DNA of 64,000 bases from contig NZ_NTFY01000036.1 of assembly GCF_002289565.1 (NCBI RefSeq), positions 1 through 64,000 of the forward strand. Reading direction: 5' to 3'. Shown here in pieces: positions 10,975 through 19,450 of the stretch; positions within the stretch are counted from its first letter, which is position 1; every line of letters starts with the position of its first letter. The notes beneath the pieces are model-generated. The model was not told where the DNA came from and searched no databases. It saw only the letters and a list, made by a program, of their open reading frames with translations. Source of the DNA: Rhodopirellula sp. SM50 (GTDB lineage: Bacteria > Planctomycetota > Planctomycetia > Pirellulales > Pirellulaceae). The translations under genes were made by a program, and so were the position numbers.

Positions 10975-12426
10975 ATGGACTCCTCAACGACACGACGACA
11001 CTGGCTGCAACAGTTCGGCATGGGACTTGGCGGGATTGCCGCCTCCCAATTGCTGCAGCGTGATGTTGCCGCTGCCGCTCCCGCAGTTTCCCCGACCGCC
11101 GGCATCCCCAGCGGCGGAGTGGTCAACCCGACTCACCACGCCCCCAAAGCCAAACGAGTGATTTACTTGTTTCAAGCCGGCGGGCCTTCGCAGCTGGAAA
11201 CCTGGGACTACAAACCACTGCTCAATGAGAAACAGGGTGAGCCGCTGCCGGACTCGGTTCGCCAAGGCCAACGATTGACCGGCATGTCGGGCAACCAGGC
11301 GGTCTTGCCCTTGGCCGGTTCGATGTACAAGTTCAATCGACACGGCGAAAACGGCACCTGGGTCAGCGAGTTGATGCCGCACATGGCCAAGCAGGTCGAT
11401 CAGATCGCGGTGGTCAAGTCCATGTACACCGAAGCGATCAACCATGATCCGGCGATCACGTTTTTGCAAACCGGCAACCAGCTCTCGGGCCGCCCCAGTA
11501 TCGGTTCCTGGTTGCACTACGGCCTGGGCAGCGAGAACGACAACCTGCCGACCTTTGTGGTCCTGGTGACCAAAGGCAAAGGCGGCCAGCCGCTGTATTC
11601 ACGGTTGTGGGGGTCGGGGTTCCTGCCGGCACGCTATCAAGGCGTCCAGTTTCGCTCGGGCAAAGAACCGGTGTTGTACCTGTCCAATCCGGCGGGCATT
11701 TCAGCGGGCAGCCGACGCAACATGCTCGATCGGCTCAACGATTTGCATCAACTGGAACAGGATCGATTGGGTGACCCCGCACTGGCGACGCGAATCGAAC
11801 AATACGAGATGGCGTATCGAATGCAGTCGAGCGTTCCGGATGTCGCCAACCTTGCCGAGGAACCGCAAAGCGTCAAAGATCTTTATGGACCCGACGTTTC
11901 AAAACCCGGGTCGTTCGCCGCCAATTGTCTGTTGGCCAGACGGTTGGCCGAACGCGGCGTTCGCTTCATTCAGCTTTACCACCAAGGCTGGGATCATCAC
12001 GGAAACATCCCCGGTGGCATGAAGACTCAATGCCGGGACACCGATCAGCCGTCCGCCGCACTGCTGCAAGACCTGCAGCAGCGCGGATTGCTGGACGACA
12101 CGTTGGTGATTTGGGGCGGCGAGTTCGGGCGGACGAATTATTCTCAAGGCACCTTGACGGCTACCAACTACGGACGTGACCATCATCCGCGTTGTTTTTC
12201 AATGTGGATGGCTGGCGGCGGCGTGAAGGCCGGTGTCAATCATGGCGAAACCTGTCCGTTCGGTTACAACGTGGTGTCCGATGGCGTTCACGTGCGAGAC
12301 TTTCACGCGACGCTGTTACACTTGATGGGGATTGACCACCACCGTCTGTCCGTCAAGTTCCAAGGCTTGGACGCCCGGTTGACCGGTGTCGAACCGGCAC
12401 GAGTTGTCAACGAAATCCTGGCGTAG
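10975..12426 (+). CDS. DUF1501 domain protein
   Basis: Exported protein of 483 aa from the ATG at 10975. It begins with a twin-arginine-like signal (TTRRHWLQQFGMGLGGIAAS), so Tat export is likely. DUF1501 covers the rest and belongs to the alkaline-phosphatase/sulfatase-like fold. Visible conserved pieces are LFQAGGPSQLETWDYKP, INHDPAITFLQTG, IWGGEFGRT and GRDHHP. It is the standard partner of DUF1549/DUF1553 proteins and is transcribed in the same direction 109 bp downstream of one. The biochemical role is not established for the family. Confidence 0.93.
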   Translation: MDSSTTRRHWLQQFGMGLGGIAASQLLQRDVAAAAPAVSPTAGIPSGGVVNPTHHAPKAKRVIYLFQAGGPSQLETWDYKPLLNEKQGEPLPDSVRQGQRLTGMSGNQAVLPLAGSMYKFNRHGENGTWVSELMPHMAKQVDQIAVVKSMYTEAINHDPAITFLQTGNQLSGRPSIGSWLHYGLGSENDNLPTFVVLVTKGKGGQPLYSRLWGSGFLPARYQGVQFRSGKEPVLYLSNPAGISAGSRRNMLDRLNDLHQLEQDRLGDPALATRIEQYEMAYRMQSSVPDVANLAEEPQSVKDLYGPDVSKPGSFAANCLLARRLAERGVRFIQLYHQGWDHHGNIPGGMKTQCRDTDQPSAALLQDLQQRGLLDDTLVIWGGEFGRTNYSQGTLTATNYGRDHHPRCFSMWMAGGGVKAGVNHGETCPFGYNVVSDGVHVRDFHATLLHLMGIDHHRLSVKFQGLDARLTGVEPARVVNEILA

Positions 12427-12432
12427 AATCAA

Positions 12433-12489
12433 GTGGGATAGGCTTCCAGCCTGTCAATTCCGCGATGACAGGCTGGAAGCCTATCCCAC
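12433..12489. repeat. Intergenic hairpin, GGATAGGCT family, copy 2 (perfect)
   Basis: A perfect 24-base inverted repeat (GTGGGATAGGCTTCCAGCCT.. with its exact complement) encloses a 9-base loop, ATTCCGCGA. It begins seven bases after the DUF1501 stop and precedes the next gene. The same inner core GCTTCCAGC also occurs in the hairpin at 26318-26387. Confidence 0.92.
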
Positions 12490-12520
12490 GTTTGAAACAT
12501 CTTCCGTTCAACCCAATCCC

Positions 12521-13387
12521 ATGCACTTCACCTTCCCAATTCCATTCCGTTTGATCGCGATTGCAGCCGTCATCGTTGCTTGGGTTCCAAACGCAACGGT
12601 CAGCGGTCAATCGACCGATTCGATTCCATCCCGACCGACTGATCGGCCCAGCGGTCTGCCGGACGCTGCGATGAGGGTGCCTTCGTTGAGCAGCGATGTG
12701 GTAAACGTCTATCGCGACGGACAAACGTTGTGGTTGCTGCCGAGTCCGGAATCGATCGAAGCACGCAGCTTCAATCTCCCGCGGCTTTGCGCCCCGATCC
12801 GTTCGTTGGCCTGGCACGACGATGCCAAACGTGAACTCGGCTTTGTCCCCGAACCGGATCATTGGCGGTTCTCCTGGAAAGCCGCCGTCGCTGCGGAAGC
12901 TTTGATCAAGGTGGTGTTTGACGGCGCCCCGGTATTGCCCGGCGAAGTTTCACCGACCGAAACCGCCGGCGACGGTTCTGTCATGCTACACGCCCACCAC
13001 GCGGCAACCTTCGGCGAAAAACTGCGTTTCGAGCCCCAGTGGTATAAGAACACCGTCGGCTATTGGACTGTTGCCGAGGACTATGCCACTTGGGAATTGA
13101 AACTAGATCAGCCGGGGCGATATTCGGTCGCGGTGTTGCAAGGTTGTGGTCAAGGCCAGGGTGGCAGCGACGCCGTGATCACACTTCGCGACGAAGCGAC
13201 CCTCGTTGCCGAACTGCCGTTTCAAACGATCGACACGGGGCACTTTCAAAACTTTCGCTGGAATCACCTGGGCGACCTCACGGTCAAGAAACCCGGAACC
13301 TATCAATTGCGAATCGAAGCCAAGAGAATCGCAAAAGGTGCCTTGTTCGACGTCCGCGCGATCCACCTGGTCAAACAAGCGAACTGA
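12521..13387 (+). CDS. Secreted protein with C-terminal carbohydrate-binding-like domain
   Basis: 288 aa from the ATG at 12521, where a signal peptide starts (FRLIAIAAVIVAW). The N-terminal half (about 40-130) has no family I recognise. The C-terminal half reads like a beta-sandwich ligand-binding module found on planctomycete sulfatases and sialidases: WELKLDQPGRYSVAVLQGCG, a glycine-rich turn, then GTYQLRIEAKRIAKGALFDV and a final VRAIHLV strand. It follows the DUF1549/DUF1501 genes on the same strand and is probably their third partner, perhaps binding the polymer they act on. Function is inferred. Confidence 0.8.
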   Translation: MHFTFPIPFRLIAIAAVIVAWVPNATVSGQSTDSIPSRPTDRPSGLPDAAMRVPSLSSDVVNVYRDGQTLWLLPSPESIEARSFNLPRLCAPIRSLAWHDDAKRELGFVPEPDHWRFSWKAAVAAEALIKVVFDGAPVLPGEVSPTETAGDGSVMLHAHHAATFGEKLRFEPQWYKNTVGYWTVAEDYATWELKLDQPGRYSVAVLQGCGQGQGGSDAVITLRDEATLVAELPFQTIDTGHFQNFRWNHLGDLTVKKPGTYQLRIEAKRIAKGALFDVRAIHLVKQAN

Positions 13388-13428
13388 CGCGTGGCATCCG
13401 TTGTGTTGTACGCGAGCGGAAAAGCAGC

Positions 13429-13506
13429 CGTTGGTGTCTAGCCTTTAGGCGATTCTCGGTCGCTGCTACGCAGCGAGAATGGGCGGCTAAAGCCTGCACA
13501 CCAACG
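13429..13506. repeat. 78-bp palindromic repeat, CGTTGGTGT family, copy 1
   Basis: The ends CGTTGGTGT and ACACCAACG are inverted. Inside are TAGCCTTTAGGCGATTC and GGCGGCTAAAGCC, around a central TCGCTGC/GCAGCGA hairpin. Related copies lie at 19451-19539, 22250-22299 (partial) and 55107-55183. Short, palindromic and without coding capacity, it looks like a MITE/REP-type non-autonomous element. Confidence 0.88.
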
Positions 13507-13529
13507 CTTATGCCCCCTTTTCCGCGGCA

Positions 13530-13787
13530 CTACCCGTTCTGTTTGGCCGCTTCGATCAGGGCGTCGATTTCCAGCACCTGTTCGTGGGGGATACGATTGC
13601 GCTGATACTTGTTCCAGAGCAGTTCGCGCAGGGTTTCGAGATCTTCCAACTCGATGACCGGAAACTGAGTCCATTCGGTGTCCGACTTCAGCCGCGATTG
13701 CAGCTTCCATTTGCCGCCGTGCCGCGTGGCGGTGACCAGACGCGTGGCGCCTTCTTCGGTTTTCTCACGCCATTCGTGTTTCTTCAT
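13530..13787 (-). CDS. Small conserved hypothetical protein
   Basis: 85 aa from the ATG at 13787 (MKKHEWREKTEEGATRLV); an in-frame ATG at 13808 would add seven residues. It is acidic and charged with no signal peptide or membrane segment, so probably cytoplasmic. The shape suggests a short beta-hairpin region (RLVTATRHGGKWKLQSR) followed by helices (LEDLETLRELLWNKYQR, LEIDALIEAAKQ). The composition and compact fold look like a real gene. I do not recognise a named family. It is the last gene of a minus-strand run after the PhyH gene, about 140 bases downstream. Confidence 0.75.
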   Translation of the reverse strand: MKKHEWREKTEEGATRLVTATRHGGKWKLQSRLKSDTEWTQFPVIELEDLETLRELLWNKYQRNRIPHEQVLEIDALIEAAKQNG

Positions 13788-13929
13788 GATCCGCAACTGC
13801 CTTTGCATTCACAAACTTGAGATTCGTCCAGATTCGATTGATGCTTGGCACGAGAAACACCATTCCGCCACTGCTTAACGCGTGGGCCTTGATTATCGAC
13901 GCCACCACCAAGGCTGTCCACCAGTCGAG

Positions 13930-14658
13930 TCAACCGCCGCGGACGAAATCATGCCACTGCACACCGTCGGGCAATGTCGATGATGCCGCAAACTCCAAAT
14001 GCAGAATCCGCCGATGACGCGTCGTATCTGGCTTGGACGGACCACTGCTATGGCTGATCAGCGGACGCATTGCCAGCACGTCACCGGCGGCGGCGTGGAT
14101 GTCAACCGCTGCGTCCAGGCTTTCACCATCGCTGTCGCTGGATCGATGCGATCCCGGGATCACCCGCAGAGGTCCATTCTCGTCGGTCACCTCATCTAAG
14201 TGAATCCGCAGCGTTAGCATCTGCTTCAAGACATCGTCGCATGCGATCAGGTGTGGCACCCCGGCTTTGGTGGTGGGGCGTGAAAACGACCGGGACGCGA
14301 TCGAGTTGTCTTTCACCGCGATCGAGGTGTCTTTGTGCCAAGCCAGTGCCCAAGTGCGGTCCGGTGGCTTGTCAAAGAATAAGGCTCGCACCAAGCCGAA
14401 TTCCATGCCGAGTTGCTCACGAAGGAATGGCAACAGTGGATCGCGCTGCCAGACGGTTGTCGCCTCGGCAATCGACTCGATCAGATTTCGTGCCGCGTAC
14501 ACATGACCGCGACTGGACCGAGCCCGCACGCCCTGGGTATCACCGTCAAAGGCGCGGCTGCACGCCGCCAACAGGCTCGCGATCGATTCCGCGGACACGG
14601 CTTGCTTGAGCACACAAAATCCGTCGCGGTCCAGGCGCCAGTCATTCACGTCGACCAC
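13930..14658 (-). CDS. Phytanoyl-CoA dioxygenase (PhyH) family protein
   Basis: Non-haem iron, 2-oxoglutarate-dependent oxygenase, 242 aa. The iron triad is visible: H108 and D110 in AWHKDTSI, and H203 in PLISHSSG. A basic residue pair follows (TTRHRRILH), suited to binding 2-oxoglutarate. There is no signal peptide, so it acts in the cytoplasm. It starts only seven bases downstream of the sulfatase stop at 14666 on the same strand, so the two are probably cotranscribed. Substrate is unknown; bacterial members hydroxylate varied small molecules. Confidence 0.88.
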   Translation of the reverse strand: MVDVNDWRLDRDGFCVLKQAVSAESIASLLAACSRAFDGDTQGVRARSSRGHVYAARNLIESIAEATTVWQRDPLLPFLREQLGMEFGLVRALFFDKPPDRTWALAWHKDTSIAVKDNSIASRSFSRPTTKAGVPHLIACDDVLKQMLTLRIHLDEVTDENGPLRVIPGSHRSSDSDGESLDAAVDIHAAAGDVLAMRPLISHSSGPSKPDTTRHRRILHLEFAASSTLPDGVQWHDFVRGG

Positions 14659-14665
14659 AACGATC

Positions 14666-16126
14666 CTACTTTCCTCGCTTCATCGCCTGTTGCAGCCCTT
14701 CGGCTTCGCCGTACAGCGGTGAATCGCTGCCCCGGCTGCCGGGGACCAGGGGCGCGTCATGGGCGGGCACCCACTTGCGATGCTCTGCAATGATCGCGGC
14801 AAGCGTCGGATCGCCGGCAAGATTGTTGTGTTCCTCGCTGTCGCGACGATGGTCGTACAGTTCTTCTGAACCGTCGCGATAGCGGATGTAGTGATAGTCT
14901 CGCGAATGGATCGAGTGATTACCCGGTCCAAAGGTGCAAATCGCGGGATGATTCCACGCTGATGCGGCATCGTTTTGCAATTCGTTCAGCAATCCGCTCA
15001 GGCTGTGCCCGTCCAGTCCTTCCGGGACGGGCAGACGACACCTTTCCGCCAAGGTGGGATAGACGTCAATCAAACCCACCGGGGCGTCGCAAACCGCTCC
15101 GCCGACGATCCCAGGTCCGGCGACGATCAGCGGAACCCGCGTCGTTCGCTGCCACAGGCTTCGTTTGGCCCACTTCTTCTTTTCGCCCAGATGGAAACCA
15201 TGATCGCTGAACAGAACCACGATCGTGTTTTCATCAAGCCCGGCCGCTGCGATCGAATCGGTCACCATCCCGACCAGGTGATCGACAAATGAAATGGAGG
15301 CCAAGTAGGCCTGCACGGCATGTTTGTCTTCGCCACTGTCTTTCATCCACTCGTATCGCGGAGCGGTCGGATTCAGGCTCAACTGAACCGCAATCTCCGG
15401 CACGTCGTCAAGATCTCCGCGGGGCGCCGGCGGCATCACCAGCGTCTGCAGCGGATACTTGTCAAACCATTTCTTTGTCGCGTAGATCGGCACGTGGGGC
15501 AGGTGAAAGCCGATCGCCAGGAAAAACGGTTCATCGCGTTTGGCTAACTCCGGAATCCGCTTGGCCGCCCACGCCGCGGTGTGATAATCCCGCTGGTCTT
15601 CGTCGGCAGCGTCGATCTGGCCCCAATCCCAAGCGGGATGCGAACCCGGCACCCGGTAACGCAGCTTTTCGGTTTTCCCAGGCGGGCGTCTGTAGCCGCG
15701 CGACCGCTGGACGTGATCAAACGACGCGGCATCCGAAGGACCGTGAAAGACCTTGCCCATCGACTCGGCGCGATAGCCGCCGGCGCGAAAGTGCTGGAAC
15801 ATGGTCACCGCGTCGCGAGTGACGTCCACGTCACGAAAACCCGGCGCCAGAAAGTAATGGCCTGTCGTTGACGGCAGCTTGCCGAGCAACATGCTGATCC
15901 GCGACGGATTGCAGATCGGTGCCTGGCAGTGCGCGTTGGTGAAATTCACGCCCCGGGCCGCCAGCTTGTCGATCTGCGGTGTTTGCACTTGGGGATGCCC
16001 CCCCAAACATCCCACCCAGTCGTTGAGGTCGTCGATGGCAACCAGCACCACGTTGGGAGGTTCGGCGGCGCGGGTCACGGCAACAGACGTCGCGAGCAAA
16101 ATGACCAAGAAGATGGATCGAATCAT
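14666..16126 (-). CDS. Sulfatase, iduronate-2-sulfatase-like (S1 family)
   Basis: Secreted sulfate ester hydrolase, 486 aa from the ATG at 16126, chosen because a signal peptide follows (MIRSIFLVILLATSVAV). The frame stays open upstream into the 16-bp minisatellite, but that extension is repeat translation. Metal-binding start AIDDLNDWVGC, then C72 in CNPSR, the Cys converted to formylglycine. KVFHGPSD, FFLAIGFHLPHVP and LFSDHGFHLGEKKKW are the iduronate-sulfatase-type active-site motifs. The C-terminal ELYDHRRDSEEHNNLA is complete. Sits in a minus-strand run with the sialidase-like gene upstream and PhyH downstream. Confidence 0.94.
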   Translation of the reverse strand: MIRSIFLVILLATSVAVTRAAEPPNVVLVAIDDLNDWVGCLGGHPQVQTPQIDKLAARGVNFTNAHCQAPICNPSRISMLLGKLPSTTGHYFLAPGFRDVDVTRDAVTMFQHFRAGGYRAESMGKVFHGPSDAASFDHVQRSRGYRRPPGKTEKLRYRVPGSHPAWDWGQIDAADEDQRDYHTAAWAAKRIPELAKRDEPFFLAIGFHLPHVPIYATKKWFDKYPLQTLVMPPAPRGDLDDVPEIAVQLSLNPTAPRYEWMKDSGEDKHAVQAYLASISFVDHLVGMVTDSIAAAGLDENTIVVLFSDHGFHLGEKKKWAKRSLWQRTTRVPLIVAGPGIVGGAVCDAPVGLIDVYPTLAERCRLPVPEGLDGHSLSGLLNELQNDAASAWNHPAICTFGPGNHSIHSRDYHYIRYRDGSEELYDHRRDSEEHNNLAGDPTLAAIIAEHRKWVPAHDAPLVPGSRGSDSPLYGEAEGLQQAMKRGK

Positions 16127-16228
16127 GGCGTGGGAAAGACCGTTTGCGACTTTCGGAAATGAATCAGCGGCGTTCGGCATCATACCATCTCCGCGATCGA
16201 AACGCGTTGGCCATGGAACGAAAGGCGG

Positions 16229-16452
16229 TTGGTCAAAAAATGGGTTGGTCAAAAAATGGGTTGGTCAAAAAATGGGTTGGTCAAAAAATGGGTTGGTCAA
16301 AAAATGGGTTGGTCAAAAAATGAGTTGGTCAAAAAATGGGTTGGTCAAAAAATGGGTTGGTCAAAAAATGGGTTGTGGGCAGCGTCGAGTCGCGAGTTCC
16401 CAGTCGAGTCCGAACAACTGCCTTCATCTTTTGACCAACCCATTTTTTGACC
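16229..16452. repeat. 16-bp minisatellite (nine units) plus inverted copy
   Basis: Nine head-to-tail copies of TTGGTCAAAAAATGGG run from 16229 to 16372; the only variant is TGAG for TGGG in the sixth. An inverted piece containing about 1.5 units lies at 16430-16452, so the array can fold back on itself. It lies in the 343-base gap between the sialidase-like stop and the sulfatase start, i.e. upstream of the sulfatase gene. Sixteen is not a multiple of three, so any frame through it repeats every 48 bp. There are no spacers, so it is not CRISPR. Confidence 0.95.
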
Positions 16453-16469
16453 CTCTTGCTCCGATCCAA

Positions 16470-18257
16470 TTACCTGACCCGAAGGACCTCAACCGGAATC
16501 ACCGCCATCTCGGCGCTATTGAGATTCGCTCGTCGGCCGCCGTTGTTGGAATACCCGACGTACAACTTGCCCTCGTGTTCGATCGCGCAGGGATACGACA
16601 GGCTCAAGTTTTCGGCGGATTCTCCCGGCTGATCCTGATGTCTGGACCGGCGGATGACAAACACTCGGCTGAATGTGTTTTCGTTCGGGCGAGAAACGGC
16701 GATCGTCAGCGGTGTTCGCTTTCCCCCGTTGTCCTCGGCCGTGGTGCAGACGAGGTAGCGTTGGCCCGTGCTCAACACTCCGGCGGCAGGCTTGGAAGTC
16801 GCCATCGGGAGATTGCTGGGACGGGAAGCCGACCAGGTGCGGCCGTAGTCCTCGCTGGTCGCGGCCAGAGCTGACGCCGCGCCGCCGTATCGAGCGAGAT
16901 TAAAAACGTTCTTGCCGTCCACAAACAGCGACGATTCCCCCCACATGCGTTTGACCGCGTTGTCGACGGGAATCGGCACGAGGTCCCAGCGGGTGAAGTC
17001 GTCGCCGTGACTGATCGCGACGGCGGCCGGGAACGCCGCGTCGCCGGAGTAGCGTTTGCCCAGGAAACCGGGCATGATCCAATTGCCGTCGTCCATTCGC
17101 ACGGGCTGATTCATCGGCCAGAACCCCTGTTCCAGCACGACGCCCAAGGGCTGCCAGTGGCCGGTCGATTCATCCAAGCGATAGGCCCGGGTGTGAATGC
17201 GATCCATGCGTCCGTAATAGGCGCCGTGAAACGCCCACAGGGTTTGCTTGTGAGAAAGAAACACGCCGTGGCTGACAGCCAGATTCTCTTCTTCACCGGC
17301 GTCGATCACCTGCAGCGGTCCCCAGGTCGTTCCGCCATCGTCACTGACACGATACTGGGCTTCTTCGGTGACCGTGTTTTCGGCGCCCCGGTTGTGGCCG
17401 AACGAGGCGAACAGACGTCCGTTGTGCCAAGCGAGCGAGACGCCATGCAGAAACGTATAGCCGTCTCGGGGTTTGTCCCACTTCTTGATCACGTGGAACT
17501 CAACGCCGTCCAATTGAGGCAGGTCGTCGGCCTTGGGCAGCGGTGATGCGGCGTCCCACAGCTGAAACAACGGCGCCGGTTGGGGGATCTCGTGTATCGC
17601 CGTCACCGGCCGATACTGCGCCGCGATCTCATCCGGCGTCAGCGCCCGCGTAATCAACCGGGCTTCGTCCAATGCCCCGAGGAACGTCTGCCGGATGCGT
17701 CCGTCGTCGCTGACGCCAGCGAACGTCAACGGTGCCCCGGTCGAGCGGATCGGGCGGTCGAGCTTGGCGGTTGCGGTCAATGCACCATCAACGAACAATT
17801 CGGCGCGATCCCGTTTCATCACCAAGCCAACCTGGTGCCAACGGCCAGGTTGTGCCTGCGGTCCCTCGACGGTCAGCCAGCGACCCTGCCAGAGATAAAG
17901 TCGAAAACGCCCGTCGCGGTCGACCATCAGCGACCACTCGCGGTCGTCCATCGAATACCGGTTCTTGGCGGCGATCATCTGTTGATCACGATCCAATGCG
18001 TAGGGATTGACCCAGATCGTGAAGGTATATTCGTCAGCCTCGAACGCACTTTCGAAGCCTTTCACTTCGATCACCGTCTCGCCGTCCAACACCAGGCATT
18101 TCCCCTCGGCGCCGTCGCCCGAACAAGCGTCGCCAAGGATCTGAATGTCCGGTGATTCGACCGCATCGAGTGACCAATGAACGGAGTCGTCGGCAGACGC
18201 CGACAAGGACACCACCCCTAGCAACAAAAGAATCAAAAAACGAGTCAACATCTTCAT
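16470..18257 (-). CDS. Secreted LamG plus sialidase-like (BNR propeller) protein
   Basis: 595 aa with a signal peptide (MKMLTRFLILLLLGVVSLSA). Residues about 25-215 are a LamG/concanavalin-like module (EYTFTIWVNPYAL, LDEARLITRALTPDEIAAQY). Residues about 240-590 are a six-bladed exo-sialidase-type propeller: Asp-box-like RVSDDGGTTWGP and SEDYGRTWS repeats, and the RYLVCTT/LSYPCAIEHEGKLYVGYS blades near the end. Likely binds and perhaps trims glycans outside the cell; true sialidase activity is not certain because many planctomycete propellers of this type have unknown specificity. It heads the run that continues into the sulfatase. Confidence 0.88.
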   Translation of the reverse strand: MKMLTRFLILLLLGVVSLSASADDSVHWSLDAVESPDIQILGDACSGDGAEGKCLVLDGETVIEVKGFESAFEADEYTFTIWVNPYALDRDQQMIAAKNRYSMDDREWSLMVDRDGRFRLYLWQGRWLTVEGPQAQPGRWHQVGLVMKRDRAELFVDGALTATAKLDRPIRSTGAPLTFAGVSDDGRIRQTFLGALDEARLITRALTPDEIAAQYRPVTAIHEIPQPAPLFQLWDAASPLPKADDLPQLDGVEFHVIKKWDKPRDGYTFLHGVSLAWHNGRLFASFGHNRGAENTVTEEAQYRVSDDGGTTWGPLQVIDAGEEENLAVSHGVFLSHKQTLWAFHGAYYGRMDRIHTRAYRLDESTGHWQPLGVVLEQGFWPMNQPVRMDDGNWIMPGFLGKRYSGDAAFPAAVAISHGDDFTRWDLVPIPVDNAVKRMWGESSLFVDGKNVFNLARYGGAASALAATSEDYGRTWSASRPSNLPMATSKPAAGVLSTGQRYLVCTTAEDNGGKRTPLTIAVSRPNENTFSRVFVIRRSRHQDQPGESAENLSLSYPCAIEHEGKLYVGYSNNGGRRANLNSAEMAVIPVEVLRVR

Positions 18258-18334
18258 CCGAGAATCCTAAATCGCGCAAGTCAGGTTGAAGCACAATCCG
18301 TGCTATTTCAGCATTCTACTCCAGACCGACCGAC

Positions 18335-18605
18335 TCGGCGGCCAGCCAGAGCGTCACACACGATGTCAAAGGCAGCATGACGGCGATCCCGGCGGTTGTT
18401 CGTCCCGGCAGCGAGCCGCTGACGCTCACCCGGGATTTTGACAATCGTTTGGTTTCGGTCGATGTAGACAACGACAGCACCAACGACGTCTTTTACGTAT
18501 GGCACGACGGTCAGCATCTATGTCCAAAATGGCCATCAAGCCGTCGTGGACTACACCTCAGGAACCGCGTCGACCAACCCCACCTACAACTACGTCTTTT
18601 GTTGA
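18335..18605 (+). pseudogene. Rhs/YD-repeat protein fragment, frameshifted
   Basis: The frame through 18377 reads QSVTHDVKGSMTAIP, then LTRDFDNRLVSVDVDNDSTN and FYVW, which is the core of Rhs proteins. Right after FYVW (18502) the match jumps to the +1 frame at 18501 (GTTVSIYVQNGHQAVVDYTS, ending NPTYNYVFC and a TGA at 18605). The short segment normally between these (a DxLGRRV-type stretch) is missing, so an internal deletion plus frameshift is likely. No start codon, upstream repeats or C-terminal toxin remain. It is a remnant of a large polymorphic toxin or cell-surface gene. Confidence 0.85.
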
Positions 18606-18808
18606 GAGATGCGGTGCTGATTCTGACGATCCACTAGCGTCGATAACGCGTTTTTGACAAATTGCAATCAGGCAAGTGCTTTGGGGATCGCGTAAAGGAA
18701 ATCACGTAACCAGAGCAAATTGACTACGATAGTTCTGGAGCAGCAAGGGTCTGCGTCATTCGTGTTAGATTTGGACCAGGTGATTGTGACTAAGTCAATG
18801 GAGCTGGA

Positions 18809-19315
18809 ATGTATCTAAAGTCAGTGAGGAATACTCTCGCCTTGGGTGCCATGGCCCTTGCTGTTCTCCCCATGTCAGCGTGCAGTTCGCGTTCACAAAT
18901 AGGCGAAGGAAATTGTAACTCGGGCGATGTATCTTCCAATCTAAAGTTGTCGTCCTGTAACTTAACGGAGCTGAATGCGCGGGAGGAAGCGGGGACGTTG
19001 TTTTTTCTTCTATTCATTCCCGAAAGTCATCCAGCGACACAAATGCATAAAGCTGAACTTCATCAGGTGAAATTAGGAGATAGTATGGGTTTGGGAATTC
19101 CAGCTGTGGTTGTAAGCTATCAATACGCAATTTCATCGTCTGACATAGACCATCTGCTTCATTGGTTACCAGGTATTCGTCTACCAAAGGACCCTACTCT
19201 GGTCCTCTTCAGGAACAAGGACGAGCTTGCAAGAAGATGGCTCGGCCGGGAGCCGCTTTCTGAATCGGCAAAAATACTGCTAGATCGGAATCCATATCAA
19301 GAAGGGCGAAAGTGA
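18809..19315 (+). CDS. Hypothetical lipoprotein in a low-GC patch
   Basis: 168 aa. A hydrophobic signal (NTLALGAMALAVLPMSAC) ends in a plausible lipobox with Cys at 25. The mature part has Cys residues at the start (CSSRSQIGEGNCNSGD, SSCN) and a later FLLFIPESH segment. It looks like a degenerate thioredoxin-like or other small alpha/beta domain, but I do not recognise a family. A GGAG ribosome-binding site lies about nine bases upstream of the ATG. Base composition is visibly richer in A/T than the neighbours and it lies directly downstream of an Rhs remnant, which suggests horizontal transfer. An immunity or accessory role is possible but unproven. Confidence 0.7.
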   Translation: MYLKSVRNTLALGAMALAVLPMSACSSRSQIGEGNCNSGDVSSNLKLSSCNLTELNAREEAGTLFFLLFIPESHPATQMHKAELHQVKLGDSMGLGIPAVVVSYQYAISSSDIDHLLHWLPGIRLPKDPTLVLFRNKDELARRWLGREPLSESAKILLDRNPYQEGRK

Positions 19316-19450
19316 CCGCGTCCGAGCCTAAACGAGGTAAGCCGGGAACGAGCCACTCGGTAAACGTTCATCCGGCAGCTTGTCTGGTCGGCCAAATCCC
19401 GCCGCGAATCACCGACACGCTCCCCAACAGTCACGGCTATGGATCCAAGC

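Noticed and set aside
16127-16252. N-terminal extension of the sulfatase to 16252
   Set aside because: The extra 42 residues are partly translation of the minisatellite and precede a clean signal peptide start at 16126.
16229-16372. CRISPR-like array
   Set aside because: The 16-bp units are head to tail with no spacers, and no cas gene is near.
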